64,000 nt of DNA from Aegilops tauschii subsp. strangulata. Its lineage: Eukaryota > Streptophyta > Magnoliopsida > Poales > Poaceae. The stretch is taken from contig NC_053039.3 in assembly GCF_002575655.3 (NCBI RefSeq), positions 237,934,622-237,998,621 of the forward strand. The letters are read 5' to 3'. Position 1 is the stretch's first letter, and each line of letters starts with the position of its first letter. Position numbers and translations under genes: made by a program. Below the pieces are notes generated by a model. It saw only the letters and a program-made list of their open reading frames with translations, was not told the DNA's origin and ran no database searches. This document shows, piece by piece, positions 50,101 through 57,065 of the stretch.

Positions 50101-51252
50101 ACACCGACGAAACTATTATGGGATCAAATTTATATGTTGAAGTGGTATGCTAGGCAACCATGCTTGAGATATGATTATACTTGTTGCTCTAGGATGAAGG
50201 CTCCACACCTTCCCTTTTCATGCAAATTTAATGATGATAAAACCTTGGCTTCTTATGCTAATGGTATATATGATTACTATGATGTGGAACAAATAGAAGA
50301 ATTTGTTGCTTTTAAGGGTGCTTATGAAATTGAATCTTTGTTTGAAAAGTATGAAGCTTTTGATGATGATGTTTATAGGCCTGAAAATTTTGCTATATTG
50401 AAATATTGCTATGATAATTATGAATATAATTCCTATATTGATGCGCTTATTGAGAAAGTCTCCGCTGTCCAAGAAGAGAATAATATTTTGCAGGAGCCTA
50501 TGGAAGAAGAAGTTGATGAAACTGTGAGCTCATTGGATGAAAAAGATGACGAGGAGAGCGAAGAACAAAAGGAGGAAGAGCGGATTAGCTACCCGTGCCC
50601 ACCTTCTAATGAGAGTAACTCTTCAACTCATACATTGTTTAATTTTCCTTCGTGCTTACCGAAGGATGAATGCCATGATGATTGCTATGATCCCTTGAAT
50701 TTGTTTGAAATATCCCTTTTTGATGAACTTGATGCTTGCTATGCTTGTGGCCATGATGCCAATATGAATGATGCTTATGGAGATGAACTTGCTATAGTTC
50801 CTTATGCTAAACATGAAATTGTTGCTATTGCACCCACGCATGATAGTCCTATTATCTTTTTGAGTTCTCCCGATTATACTATATCGGAGAAGTTTGCTCT
50901 TATTAAGGATTATATTGATGGGTTGCCTTTTACTATTACACATGATGATTTTGATGAATATAATATGCATGTGATTTCTGCTCCTACTTGCAATTATTAT
51001 GACAGAGGAACTATATCTTCACCTCTCTATGTTTCCAATATGATAAAATTGCAAGAAACTGTTTATACTATGCATTGGCCTTTACTTTGTGTGCATGAAT
51101 TGTTCTTTTATGACATGCCGATGCATAGGAAGAGAGTTAGACTTCGTTGTTGCATGATATATGTTTCCTTGTGCTCACTACTAAATGCCAAATCATCGCT
51201 AATTAAAATTGGCTTTGATATACCTTGGGATCCGGGTGGATTCACTACTTGA
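23125..51252 (+). CDS. E3 449-codon ORF of unknown function, split by E5 (23125-23336 and 50115-51252)
   Basis: The ORF starts about 95 bases after the PBS, the usual place for gag. The first part is 23125-23336. E5 with its AAACT duplication follows, and the reading frame resumes at 50115 and ends at TGA 51250-51252. Removing E5 and one duplication copy keeps the frame open with no stop over 449 codons. The N-terminal part is rich in Asp, Tyr and Lys (VKDIMYYIDNPEKTPFN). A highly acidic stretch lies at about residues 195-227, and Asp/Cys/Tyr-rich segments follow. I see no CCHC knuckle, protease, RT, signal peptide or clear membrane helix. It may be a derived Gag-like or packaging protein of an Athila-type element, but that is inference from position only. 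Confidence 0.7.
23337..24489 (-). repeat. 3' LTR of E5
   Basis: A 1153-base LTR. A minus-strand TATA box (CTATAAAAGG) is at 23587-23596. U3 (about 23600-24489) holds several GGCAAG...CTTGCC palindromes near 24006-24120 and 24287-24303. The adjacent internal sequence (24490-24505) reads CCCGGGGGCTCC on the minus strand, a plausible polypurine tract. Confidence 0.9.
25011..25017 (+). promoter_or_regulatory. Candidate TATA box of the E5 antisense B3 gene
   Basis: TTTATAA within CCTTTATAAGG, 81 bases upstream of an ATG in good context (CGCCATGG). It lies inside E5 about 520 bases from the 3' LTR and points away from it. The 11-base core is identical to the one before the E8 antisense gene. Confidence 0.55.
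25098..32457 (+). CDS. Antisense B3-domain protein of E5, split by E6 (25098-25254 and 31958-32457)
   Basis: The coding parts join in frame when E6 and one TGGTA copy are removed, giving 218 codons ending at TAG 32455-32457. Residues 1-68 are proline- and arginine-rich with an RG-repeat tract (about 36-60), which could bind nucleic acid or act as a nuclear localisation signal. Residues about 85-175 match the plant B3 DNA-binding fold: EFFIRL start, LPAPFAREM, then LRRGWKTFARIHSLTAG and VLYF, ending LSVKVF. The usual GD after the last helix is GL here. An acidic Ser/Asp/Glu tail follows (about 187-218). B3 proteins are plant transcription factors; a B3 gene as the antisense cargo of a retrotransposon is unusual. 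It lies between integrase and the 3' LTR with its own TATA. Homology is judged by eye, not by search. Confidence 0.72.
25255..26828 (+). repeat. 5' LTR of E6
   Basis: A 1574-base LTR from TGATACGTCTCC to GAGGTAGCA. The TATA box TATATATA is at 25625-25632. Relative to the 3' LTR it has an extra segment of about 20 bases near 25470 and scattered substitutions. Confidence 0.93.
26840..26857 (+). other. Primer-binding site of E6 (tRNA-Asp)
   Basis: TGGCGCCGTTGCCGGGGA, identical to the E3 PBS, 11 bases after the LTR. Confidence 0.92.
27019..27505 (+). pseudogene. gag: Athila-like Gag remnant of E6
   Basis: The likely start is ATG 27019 (MASPLSVPLSPEF). A frameshift between about 27060 and 27095 moves to the frame that continues to TAA 27503-27505, for about 160 codons. 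The segment YRNCTLEVSFRILLRSFYVGL followed by LLDCVAKGNF resembles the Gag core of Athila elements, where a short aromatic motif precedes a (L)LD..A.G.F block. No zinc knuckle, protease or RT follows. It looks like a reduced Gag retained in a non-autonomous family, not a full capsid gene. Confidence 0.55.
27506..30381 (+). other. Non-coding interior of E6 with conserved blocks
   Basis: No domain-bearing frame is seen over 2.9 kb. Two internal copies of the terminal polypurine motif (AAGCTTGGGGAT at 28228-28239 and 28282-28293) lie here, the second forming part of a perfect hairpin (28288-28311). Several stretches align with the E3 interior, including the GAGTGGCG and GGGGACGAGCGATGG block near 28910 and 52575 and the segment near 29040-29280 and 52690-52930. 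Confidence 0.7.
30382..30395 (+). other. Polypurine tract of E6
   Basis: AAGCTTGGGGATGC ends one base before the 3' LTR. The preceding CTCGAGGACGAGCAGGAATT is identical in E3 and E4, showing common ancestry of these families. Confidence 0.8.
30397..31952 (+). repeat. 3' LTR of E6
   Basis: 1556 bases, ending GAGGTAGCA before the TGGTA duplication. By eye it differs from the 5' LTR by a few per cent plus one small gap. Confidence 0.93.
32458..32781 (+). pseudogene. In-frame extension after the B3 gene stop
   Basis: Directly after the TAG at 32455-32457 the same frame stays open for 107 codons to TAG 32779-32781. It includes a basic RKRKR cluster and YCRSCRLVFQLL. If the first TAG was once CAG, as at other stops in this window, the ancestral B3 protein was about 326 residues. 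The alternative is a 3' untranslated region that is open by chance in GC-rich sequence. AT-rich sequence with possible polyadenylation signals follows around 32875-32960. Confidence 0.35.
32782..33604. other. Spacer between the converging B3 and integrase genes of E5
   Basis: The first part is AT-rich (32870-33060). No recognisable frame is present. It presumably contains the 3' ends of both the antisense B3 transcript and the pol frame. Confidence 0.5.
33605..34810 (-). pseudogene. pol: E5 integrase
   Basis: This 401-codon frame encodes a complete-looking Ty3/Gypsy integrase. The zinc-binding HHCC is at about residues 19, 26, 57 and 60. The catalytic core has D89 (VWGLDILGPF), D148 (ITDNGTQF) and E184 (QAERANAE), with the usual 35-residue gap between the last two. 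A C-terminal KWEGPYRVI motif follows at about residues 325-335. Integrase would insert the cDNA into the genome. The frame is separated from the upstream RNase H frame by a TAG where tyrosine (TAC) fits (LYRRRPNG), so it is not translated as part of the polyprotein in this copy. Confidence 0.88.
34829..35592 (-). pseudogene. pol: E5 second (archaeal-like) RNase H and linker
   Basis: The minus strand reads MYFDGAFSLQGAGAGVLL, then NNTAEYEGLLAGL and VRGDSQIVVRQV, an RNase H of the type placed just before integrase in Tat-lineage elements. A TAG at 35323-35325 interrupts it. The continuation (KLEERFDGIQAEHVPR, NDVADYLSKR) is the RNase H end, and a Pro/Ala-rich linker runs toward integrase. Confidence 0.8.
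35635..35983 (-). pseudogene. pol: E5 first RNase H (connection region after RT)
   Basis: A frame with ARSRYSGVQKLLFGLLMASRK and AEFIAEWT matches the RNase H/connection segment that follows RT in Ty3/Gypsy elements. It ends at a TAG (35635-35637) and is joined to the RT frame by a frameshift near 35935-35984. Confidence 0.75.
35984..37150 (-). pseudogene. pol: E5 reverse transcriptase
   Basis: The 388-codon frame begins in the linker upstream of RT. It contains WRLCIDYTDINKACPKDPFP, the first catalytic aspartate in LSFLDAYSGYHQI (about residue 120), MPFGLKSAGSTF, and the YMDD box at residues 182-185, so the RT active site is intact. LNPEKCVFGVPSGKLL and LTGCVAAMSRFISK follow. It would copy the element RNA to cDNA. 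The Pro/Ala-rich C-terminal end is out of the normal frame. Confidence 0.88.
37190..38053 (-). pseudogene. pol: E5 aspartic protease region
   Basis: A minus-strand frame with the protease signature MLVDGGAGLNLI (Asp about residue 79) and YNGILGRPALAKF downstream, the usual flap and second motif region of Tat-type proteases. A Lys/Ser/Pro-rich linker toward RT follows. It is separated by frame changes from Gag on one side and RT on the other. Confidence 0.82.
38054..40115 (-). pseudogene. gag: E5 Gag
   Basis: The ATG at 40115 lies about 50 bases after the PBS. A long Arg/Pro/Ser-rich N-terminus precedes the Gag core, which includes FQWPSHHTFKPDVGEKYTGK, AGARDDKVLANYFPLAL and WLMHLP. YIQRFSRVQYNIPDV and ELYVLADRCARAEEGR follow. 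A basic RRRNRKRKGKA segment comes next, and the frame ends at 38418. A different frame (about 38200-38400) then continues with a CKIHRTKGHDLQNC-type zinc-binding motif and ELLAEKQKAEYERRDK. One frameshift near 38420 therefore separates capsid and nucleocapsid parts. Confidence 0.82.
40168..40185 (-). other. Primer-binding site of E5
   Basis: Reverse complement TGGCGCGCCAGGTAGGGG, four bases inside the LTR start at 40190. It is identical to the E1 PBS. Confidence 0.88.
40439..40448 (-). promoter_or_regulatory. TATA box of the E5 5' LTR
   Basis: CTATAAAAGG on the minus strand. The same box occurs at 23587-23596 (other E5 LTR) and 63343-63352 (E1 LTR). Confidence 0.65.
40868..40969. repeat. Array of GGCAAG/CTTGCC palindromes in the E5 U3
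   Basis: CCTTGCCGGG (40868-40877) and CCCGGCAAGG (40881-40890) form a perfect 10-base inverted repeat with a 3-base spacer. CCCCGGCAAG (40914-40923) pairs with CTTGCCGGGG (40927-40936), and CGGCAAG (40953-40959) with TTGCCG (40964-40969). Another copy centred at 41136-41148 is split by E7. The array is upstream of the LTR TATA box in element direction. Confidence 0.8.
41149..42888 (-). repeat. 3' LTR of E7
   Basis: 1740 bases, TGTTGG to CCAACA. The polypurine tract lies just inside (minus strand AAGTGGGAGAC, about 42889-42899). Confidence 0.95.
42921..44031 (-). pseudogene. pol: E7 reverse transcriptase (C-terminal) and RNase H
   Basis: The right part carries the Copia RT active site YVDDILLMGND. 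A frameshift at an A-run near 43820-43830 leads to a 299-codon frame with MKDLGEAAYILGIKI, SAIGSIMYAMLCTRPD and the RNase H motifs KGYVDASF, STCEAEYMAASEAAHEA and FGDNTGAI. KTRHIKRRFNSIRE and a C-terminal ADPLTKPLP motif follow. These are the standard ends of Ty1/Copia polyproteins. Confidence 0.93.
44032..44348 (-). pseudogene. pol: E7 reverse transcriptase, N-terminal part
   Basis: The minus strand reads through the Copia RT fingers region (KARLVAKGYRQVQGVDYDETF, HMDVKTAFLNG) in a frame that is open apart from TAG at 44050-44052, where the family has glutamine (KLQRSIYG). A frameshift near 44345 separates it from the upstream linker. Confidence 0.85.
44349..45532 (-). pseudogene. pol: E7 integrase and linker
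   Basis: Fragments in several frames cover the Copia integrase. They include the pre-integrase HCRLGHIGVKRMKKLHADGL zinc region (about 45515-45580, frameshifted from Gag), RATNLLEIIHTDVCGPM and the core with TVIDDFSRYGYVYLM. SQLTPPGTPQRNGVSERRNR (catalytic Glu) follows. LPLSFWGYALETAAFTLNR precedes a frameshift after YELWFGK near 44930. The acidic linker (44348-44701) precedes RT. At least three frame breaks make this non-functional. Confidence 0.88.
45533..46891 (-). CDS. gag: E7 Gag plus start of protease
   Basis: This 452-codon frame covers the Copia capsid domain (YTDWVRNLRIILIAAKKAYV, FQELKMVFQDHARVERYEV), the zinc knuckle CFYCKGSGHWKRNC at residues 254-267 after a Lys-rich tract, and the aspartic protease start WVFDTGAVAHIC (DTG at 304-306). 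It is open throughout this segment. The frame then runs out at a frameshift just before the pre-integrase zinc region. The particle and protease would act in the cytoplasm. It is the best-preserved protein region of E7. Confidence 0.93.
   Translation of the reverse strand: MAHANVNLNFNAFLEKTKLKDDGGNYTDWVRNLRIILIAAKKAYVLEAPLGEAPVPANQDVMNAWQTRVDDYSLVQCGMLYSLEPGLQEHFEQHRAYEMFQELKMVFQDHARVERYEVSDKFYSCKMEENSSVSENILKMSGLHNRLSQLGVNLPDDAVVDRILQSLPPSYKSFVMNFNMQGMEKTIPEVYSMLKSTEVEIKKEHQVLMVNKTTKFKKGKGKKNFKKDGKGVAAPGKPVTGKKSRNGPKPETECFYCKGSGHWKRNCPKYLADKKKAGNTKGICDIHVIDVYLTSTRSSSWVFDTGAVAHICNSKQELRNKRRLAKDEVTMRVGNGSKVDVIAVGTLPLHLPMGLVLNLNNCYLVPALSMNIVSGSRLVRDGYSFKSENNGCSIYMRDMFYGHAPLVNGLFLMNLERDVTHIHSVNAKKCKVDNDSPTYLCTAALVTLVSNA
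46892..48142 (-). other. Long untranslated leader of E7
   Basis: About 1.25 kb between Gag ATG and PBS with no long frame. A long leader is characteristic of the BARE1 group, where dimerisation and packaging signals are expected. Confidence 0.7.
48143..48158 (-). other. Primer-binding site of E7 (initiator tRNA-Met, one mismatch)
   Basis: Reverse complement TGGTATTAGAGCCAGG, differing from the canonical site by C-to-T at position 7. One base from the LTR. Confidence 0.93.
48160..49911 (-). repeat. 5' LTR of E7
   Basis: 1752 bases. Two TATA-type boxes on the minus strand (48588-48595 and 48933-48944) match the two-promoter arrangement described for BARE1. A 4-base (GAGA) repeat-number difference distinguishes it from the 3' LTR near its start. 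Confidence 0.95.
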
Positions 51253-54020
51253 GCACTATATTCCTAGCTTAATGGCTTTAAGAAAGCGCTGCCAGGGAGA
51301 CAACCCGGAAGTTTTAGAAAGTCATTTATTTCTGTTGTGTGCTTTTATAAAGTTTAGAAGTAAAAATAATGTGCCAAGGTTTGCCTTTAGGATGTTTACA
51401 ATGCTTGTTGGTTTGTACGGTGCAGGACAGAAACTTTGGCTGTAGTGCATGATTTTACATTTTTTACTGGAACGTCAAATGGTTCTGATTCTTTTTGCAC
51501 TGTCTTTATATACAAATTGTTTAGTTTTCCTAATTTTGGCAGAATTGTTTAAGTATCATAAGTATGGTGAATGTTCAGATTATTACAGACTGTTCTGTTT
51601 TAGACAGATTCTGTTTTTGATGCATAGTTTGCTTGTTTTGATGAAACTATCAATTTATATCAGTGGATTAAGCCATGGAAAAGTTATATTACAGTAGATA
51701 CAATGCCAAAACAAAATATGAATTGGTTTGCAATAGTACTTATAGTAGTGATTTGCTTTATTATACTAACGGATCTTACCGAGTTTTCTGTTGAAGTTTT
51801 GTGTGGATGAAGTGTTCGATGATCGAGAAGGTCTGGATGTGAGGAGAAGAAGGAGAGGCAAGAGCTCAAGCTTGGGGATGCCCAAGGCACCCCAAGTAAA
51901 TATTCAAGGAGACTCAAGTGTCTAAGCTTGGGGATGCCCCGGAAGGCATCCCCTCTTTCTTCAACAAGTATCGGTATGTTTTTGGATTCGTTTCGTTCAT
52001 GCAATATGTGCAAGTCTTGGAGCGTCTTTTGCATTTAGTTTTCACTTTTCTTTTATGCACCATGCTGGTATGAGATAGTCCTTGGTTGATTTATAGAATG
52101 CTCATTGCACTTCACTTATATCTTTTGAGTATGGCTTTATAGAATGCTTCATGTGCTTCACCTATATCATTTGAAGTTTGGATTGCGTGTTTCTCTTCAC
52201 ATAGAAAACCGCCATTTGTAGAATGCTCTTTTGCTTCACTTATATTTGTTAGAGCGTGGGAATATCTTTTGTAGAAAGAATTAAACTCTCTTGATTCACT
52301 TATATCTATTTAGAGAGATGACAGGAACTGGTCATTCACATGGTTAGTCATAAAATCCTACATAAAACTTGTAGATCACTGAATATGATATGTTTGATTC
52401 CTTGCAATAGTTTTGTGATATAAATATGGTGATATTAGAGTCATGCTAGTGGGTAGTTGTGGATTAGTAGAAATACTTGTGTTGAGGTTTGTAATTCCCG
52501 TAGCATGCGCGTATGGTGAACCGTTATGTAACAAAGTCGGAGCATGATTTATTTATTGATTGTCTTCCTTATGAGTGGCGTTCGGGGACGAGCGATGGTC
52601 TTTTCCTACCAATCTATCCCCCTAGGGGCATGCGTAGTAGTACTTTGCTTCGAAGGCTAATAAACTTTTGCAAAAAGTATATGAGTTCTTTATGACTAAT
52701 GTGAGTCCATGGATTATACGCACTCTCACCCTTCCATCATTGCTAGCCTCTTCGGTACCGTGCATTGCCCTTTCTCACCTCGAGAGTTGGTGCAAACATC
52801 GCCGGTGCATCCAAACCCCGTGATACGATACACTCTATCACACATAAACCTCATTATATCTTCCTCAAAATAGCCACCATACCTACCTATTATGGCATTT
52901 CCATAGCCATTCCGAGATATATTGCCATGCAACTTCCATCATCATCATATGCATGACTTGAGCATTTATTGTCATATTGCTTTGCATGATCGTAAGATAG
53001 CTAGCATGGTGTTTTCATGGCTTGTCCATTTTTTGATGTCATTGCTACGCTAGATCATTGCACATCCCGGTACACCGCCGGAGGCATTCATATAGAGTCA
53101 TATCTTTGTTTTAATATCGAGTTGTAATATTGAGTTGTAAGTAAATAAAAGTGTGATGATCATCATTATTAGAGCATTGCCCCCCCCCCAAAAGAGAGGC
53201 CAGAGAAGCCTAAATAAAAAATGGGGCCAAAGAAGCCTGCAAAAAAATGGGGCAATGTTACTATCCTTTTACCACACTTGTGCTTCAAAGTAGCACCATG
53301 TTCTTCATATAGAGAGTCTCTTGAGTTATCACTTTCATATACTAGTGGGAATTTTCATTATAGAACTTGGCTTGTATATTCCAACGATGGGCTTCCTCAA
53401 ATGCCCTAGGTCTTCATGAGCAAGCAAGTTGGATGCACACCCACTTAGTTTCAGTTTGAGCTTTCATATACTTATAGCTCTAGTGCATCCGTTGCATGGC
53501 AATCCCTACTCCTCACATTGACATCAATTGGTGGGCATCTCCATAGCCCGTTGATTAGCCGCGTCGATGTGAGATTTTCTCCTTTTTTGTCTTCTCCACA
53601 TAACCCCCATCATCATATTCTATTCCACCTATAGTGGTATATCCATGGCTTGCGCTCATGTATTGCGTGAGGGTTGGAAAAGCTGAAGCGCGTTAAAAAG
53701 TATGAACCAATTGCTCGGCTTGTCATCGGGGTTGTGCATGATGTGAATATTTTGTGTGGTGAAGATGGAGCATAGCCAGACTATATGATTTTGTAGGGAT
53801 AACTTTCTTTGGCCATGTTATTTTGAAAAGACATGATTGCTTTATTAGTAGGCTTGAAGTATTATTGTTTTTATGTCAAATGATAGACTATTGCTTTGAA
53901 TCACTCGTATCTTAATATTCATGCCATGATTAGATATGTGATCAAGATTATGCTAGGTAGCATTCCACATAAAAAAATATCTTTTTTTATCATTTACCTA
54001 CTCGAGGACGAGCAGGAATT
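51253..54020 (+). other. Non-coding interior of E3 with conserved blocks
   Basis: No domain-bearing frame over 2.8 kb. It contains two internal copies of the polypurine motif (51868-51881 and 51924-51937), a perfect hairpin (51930-51953), and blocks aligned with the interior of E6. A poly-C run occurs near 53180. Confidence 0.7.
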
Positions 54021-54034
54021 AAGCTTGGGGATGC
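54021..54034 (+). other. Polypurine tract of E3
   Basis: AAGCTTGGGGATGC directly before the 3' LTR TG at 54035. Confidence 0.82.
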
Positions 54035-55531
54035 TGATACATCTCCGTCGTATCTATAATTTTTGATTGTTCCATGCCAATATTATTCAACTTTCATTTA
54101 CTTTTGGCAACTTTCTATACTATTTTTGGGACTAACATATTGATCCAGTGCCTGGTGCCAGTTCCTGTTTGTTGCATGTTTTATGTTTCGCAGAAACCCC
54201 ATATCAAACGGAATCCAAAAGGGATAAAAACGGACGGAGAATATTTTTGGAATATTTGGAGAATGTGGGAAGAAGAATCAACGCGAGACGGTGCCCGAGG
54301 TGGCCACGAGGCAGGGGGCGCGCCTGCCCCCCTCGTGGGCCCCCCGTAAGGCGGTTGATTCCCTTCTTTTGCTGCAAGAAAGCTAATTTTATGAGAAAAA
54401 TCTGGGCGAAAGATTCAACCCAATCGGAGTTACGGATCTCCGGATATAAAAGAAACGGTGAAAGGGCAGCAGAGGAGAGCGTAGAAACAGAGAGACAGAT
54501 CCAATCTCGGAGGGGCTCTCGCCCCTCCCACGCCATGGAGGCCAAGGACCAGAGGGGAAACCCTTATCCCATCTAGGGAGGAGGTCAAGGAAGAAGAAGA
54601 CAAAGGGGTCCCCTCTCCCCTTCTCTTCCGGTGGCGCCGGAACGTCGCCGGAGCCATCATCATCACCGCAATCTTCACCAACAACTTCACCGCCATCATC
54701 ACCAACTCTTCCCCCTCTATGCAGCGGTGTAACCTCTCTCTTACCCGCTGTACTCTCTACTTAAACATGGTGCTCAACGCTATATATTATTTCCCAATGA
54801 TGTATGGCTATCCTATGATGTTTGAGTAGATCCGTTTTGTCCTATGGGCTAATTGATGATCATGATTGGTTTGAGTTGCATGTTTTATTATTGGTGCTAT
54901 CCTATGGTGCTCTCCGTGTTGCGCAAGCGTGAGGGATCCTCGCTGTAGGGTTTGCAATATGTTCATGATTTGCTTATGGTGGGTGGCGTGAGTGACAGAA
55001 GCACAAACCCGAGTAAGTAGGTTGTTTGCGTATGGGATAAAGGGGACTTGATACTTTAATGCTATGGTTGGGTTTTACCTTAATGATATTTAGTAGTTGC
55101 GGATGCTTGCTAGAGTTCCAATCATAAGTGCATATGATCCAAGTAGAGAAACTATGTTAGCTTATGCCTCTCCCTCAAATAAAATTGCAGAAATGATTAC
55201 CGGTCTAGTTACCGATTGCCTAGGGACAAATAACTTTCTCGTAACAAAAAGCTCTCTACTAAAACTAATTTAGTTGTGTCTTTATCTAAACAGTCCCTAG
55301 CTTTTATTTACGCGCTCTTTACTTTCTTGCAAACTTATCCAACAACACCTACAAAGTACTTCTAGTTTCATACTTGTTTTAGGTAAAGCGAACGTCAAGC
55401 GTGCGTAGAGTTGTATCGGTGGTCGATAGAACTTGAGGGAATATTTGTTCTACCTTTAGCTCCTCGCTGGGTTCGACACTCTTACTTATCGAAAGAGGTT
55501 ACAATTGATCCCCTATACTTGTGGGTTATCA
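54035..55531 (+). repeat. 3' LTR of E3
   Basis: 1497 bases, ending GGGTTATCA before ATGCG. TATA box (TATAAAA) at 54445-54451. Confidence 0.93.
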
Positions 55532-55536
55532 ATGCG

Positions 55537-56372
55537 CCGTACTCTTTAGGGAGTTCGGCCTCTGTCCATTCGGCGACGAAGTCAGCCAGTACTTGGGATT
55601 TAATAGCTCGACGTGGTTTGTATGTAATATCAAATGGAAGGATCTCAATGGCCCATTTGGCAATCCGGCCCGTGGCATCGCGGTTGTTTATAATGTCATT
55701 GAGTGGTACTTCGGAAGCCACCGTGATCGAACACTCCTGGAAGTAGTGATGGAGCTTTCGGGATGCCATGAAGACCACGTATGCTATCTTTTGATAATGG
55801 GGGTACCGGGATTTGCATGGTGTAAGGACAGTAGATATGTAGTATACTGGCTTTTGAAGCGGGAATTTGTGTCCGTCCTGTTCTCGTTCAACGACGAGCA
55901 CGGCGCTCACCACCTGATGTGTTGCCGATATGTATAATAACATCGGCTCACCGACGTTTGGCGCAGACAAGATTGGGTTGCTCGCAAGAAGGGTTTTTAT
56001 TTCCTCCAGTCCGGTTGTTGCCGCGTCCGTCCACTCGAAGTGATCGGTTCGCCGTAGAAGGCGATAGAGTGGCAGTGCCTTTTCTTCCAATCTGGAGATA
56101 AAGCGGCTTAGAGCTGCCACGCAACCCGCGAGCTTTTGGACTTGTTTAAGGTCTGTTGGCATAGCCAATTGTGACAGAGCTCGGATTTTGGCTGGATTTG
56201 CTTCAATTCCTCTGTTGGAAACGATGAAGCCCAGTAGTTTTCCAGCGGGGACGCCGAAAACGCACTTTTCCGGATTGAGCTTAATGTCATACGCGCGGAG
56301 GTTATCAAATGTGAGACGTAAATCGTCTATTATTGTTTCGATGCGCCTAGTTTTGATGACGACATTGTCCAC
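55537..56372 (-). pseudogene. pol: E2 RT C-terminal part and first RNase H
   Basis: Continuous with the RT fragment to its right apart from a TAG. LNPEKCVFGVPAGKLLGFIV and LAGCVAALSRFISR mark the RT thumb/connection. ILSAPNVGEPMLLYISATHQ and YYISTVLTPCKSRYPHYQ mark the first RNase H, and VLADFVAEWTEAELPKEYG comes at the point where E3 interrupts. The sequence resumes in the second RNase H at 21489. Confidence 0.9.
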
Positions 56373-57065
56373 ATAAGCTTCAACTATCTTGCCGATCTAT
56401 TTCTCCAAGCATGTTTGAATCATGCGTTGGTATGTGGCGCCGGCGTTCTTGAGCCCGAAGGGCATGGTGTTGAAGCAAAATGCCCCATATGGGGTAATGA
56501 ATGCTGTTGCAGCTTGATCGGACTCCTTCATTTTGATTTGATGGTATCCGGAATATGCATCAAGGAAGCACAGTGAGTCGTGTGCTGCGGTAGCATCAAT
56601 AATTTGATCGATGCGGGGGAGGGGGAAGGGATCCTTAGGGCAAGCCTTATTGAGGTCTTTAAAATCGACGCACAACCGCCAGGATTTGTCCTTTTTTGGT
56701 ACCATCACCAGGTTTGCCAGCCAGTCCGGATGTTCTATTTCTTTGATGAATCCGGCCTCAATTAGCTTGGACAGCTCCTCCCTCATAGCTTGGCGTTTGG
56801 GCTCGGAAAAGCGCCACAGTGCTTGTTTGATTGGTTTCTATCCCTTTAAGATATTAAGGCTATGTTCGGCCAGCTCACGTGGGATTCCAGGCATGTCAGA
56901 AGGGTGCTAGGCGAATATATCCCAGTTTTCGTGAAGGAAATCCCTTAGTGCGGCATCGACCGTTGGGTCTGGTTGTGCTCCGATAGATGTTGTTTTCTTG
57001 GGGTCCGTTGGGTGGACCTGGAATTTGACTATTTCTTCTGTCGGTTTGAAGGAGGTGGATTTGGG
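56364..57065 (-). pseudogene. pol: E2 reverse transcriptase core
   Basis: The right part carries the linker and RT entry motifs DWLANLVMVPKKDKSWRLC, the first catalytic Asp in LCFLDAYSGYHQI, and MPFGLKNAGATYQRM. The active-site box that should read YVDD reads YVDN (codons at 56364-56375), removing a metal-binding aspartate. In-frame stops are TAG 56397 (CAG expected), TAG 56838 and TAG 56907 (TGG expected). The RT of this copy is therefore dead. Confidence 0.88.

Larger units (their letters stand above)
23337..50109 (-). mobile_element. E5: Tat-type Gypsy element with an antisense B3-domain gene, TSD AAACT
   Basis: It is flanked by AAACT (23332-23336 and 50110-50114) and inserted in the E3 ORF. 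LTR termini are TGTCGGTGT and ACACCGACA; at the right end the final base is G instead of A. Without E6 and E7 it is about 11.3 kb. Minus-strand order is LTR (right), PBS, gag, protease, RT, two RNase H regions, integrase, a plus-strand B3 gene, polypurine-type tract and LTR (left). The LTR and PBS are homologous to those of E1. The polyprotein has frameshifts and stops, so this copy is inactive. Confidence 0.9.
40190..50109 (-). repeat. 5' LTR of E5, split by E7 (40190-41148 and 49917-50109)
   Basis: The two pieces total 1152 bases, matching the other LTR (1153). The TATA box on the minus strand (CTATAAAAGG) is at 40439-40448. U3, to the right, contains a block of GGCAAG palindromes. The outer end reads ACACCGACG, a terminal A-to-G change compared with the 3' LTR. 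Confidence 0.9.
21495..55531 (+). mobile_element. E3: WHAM-like, Athila-type non-autonomous Gypsy element, TSD ATGCG
   Basis: LTRs 21495-23000 and 54035-55531 are flanked by ATGCG (21490-21494 and 55532-55536). The element interrupts E2 pol between RNase H regions. Without E5 it is about 7.26 kb. The PBS matches tRNA-Asp, typical of the Athila lineage. It encodes one long ORF of unknown function and no protease, RT or integrase, so it must move with enzymes from another element. It is split by E5. Confidence 0.92.

Noticed and set aside
53170..53190. Poly-C tract as a possible regulatory site
   Set aside because: Simple sequence in the non-coding interior of E3 with no counterpart in E6. Likely slippage.
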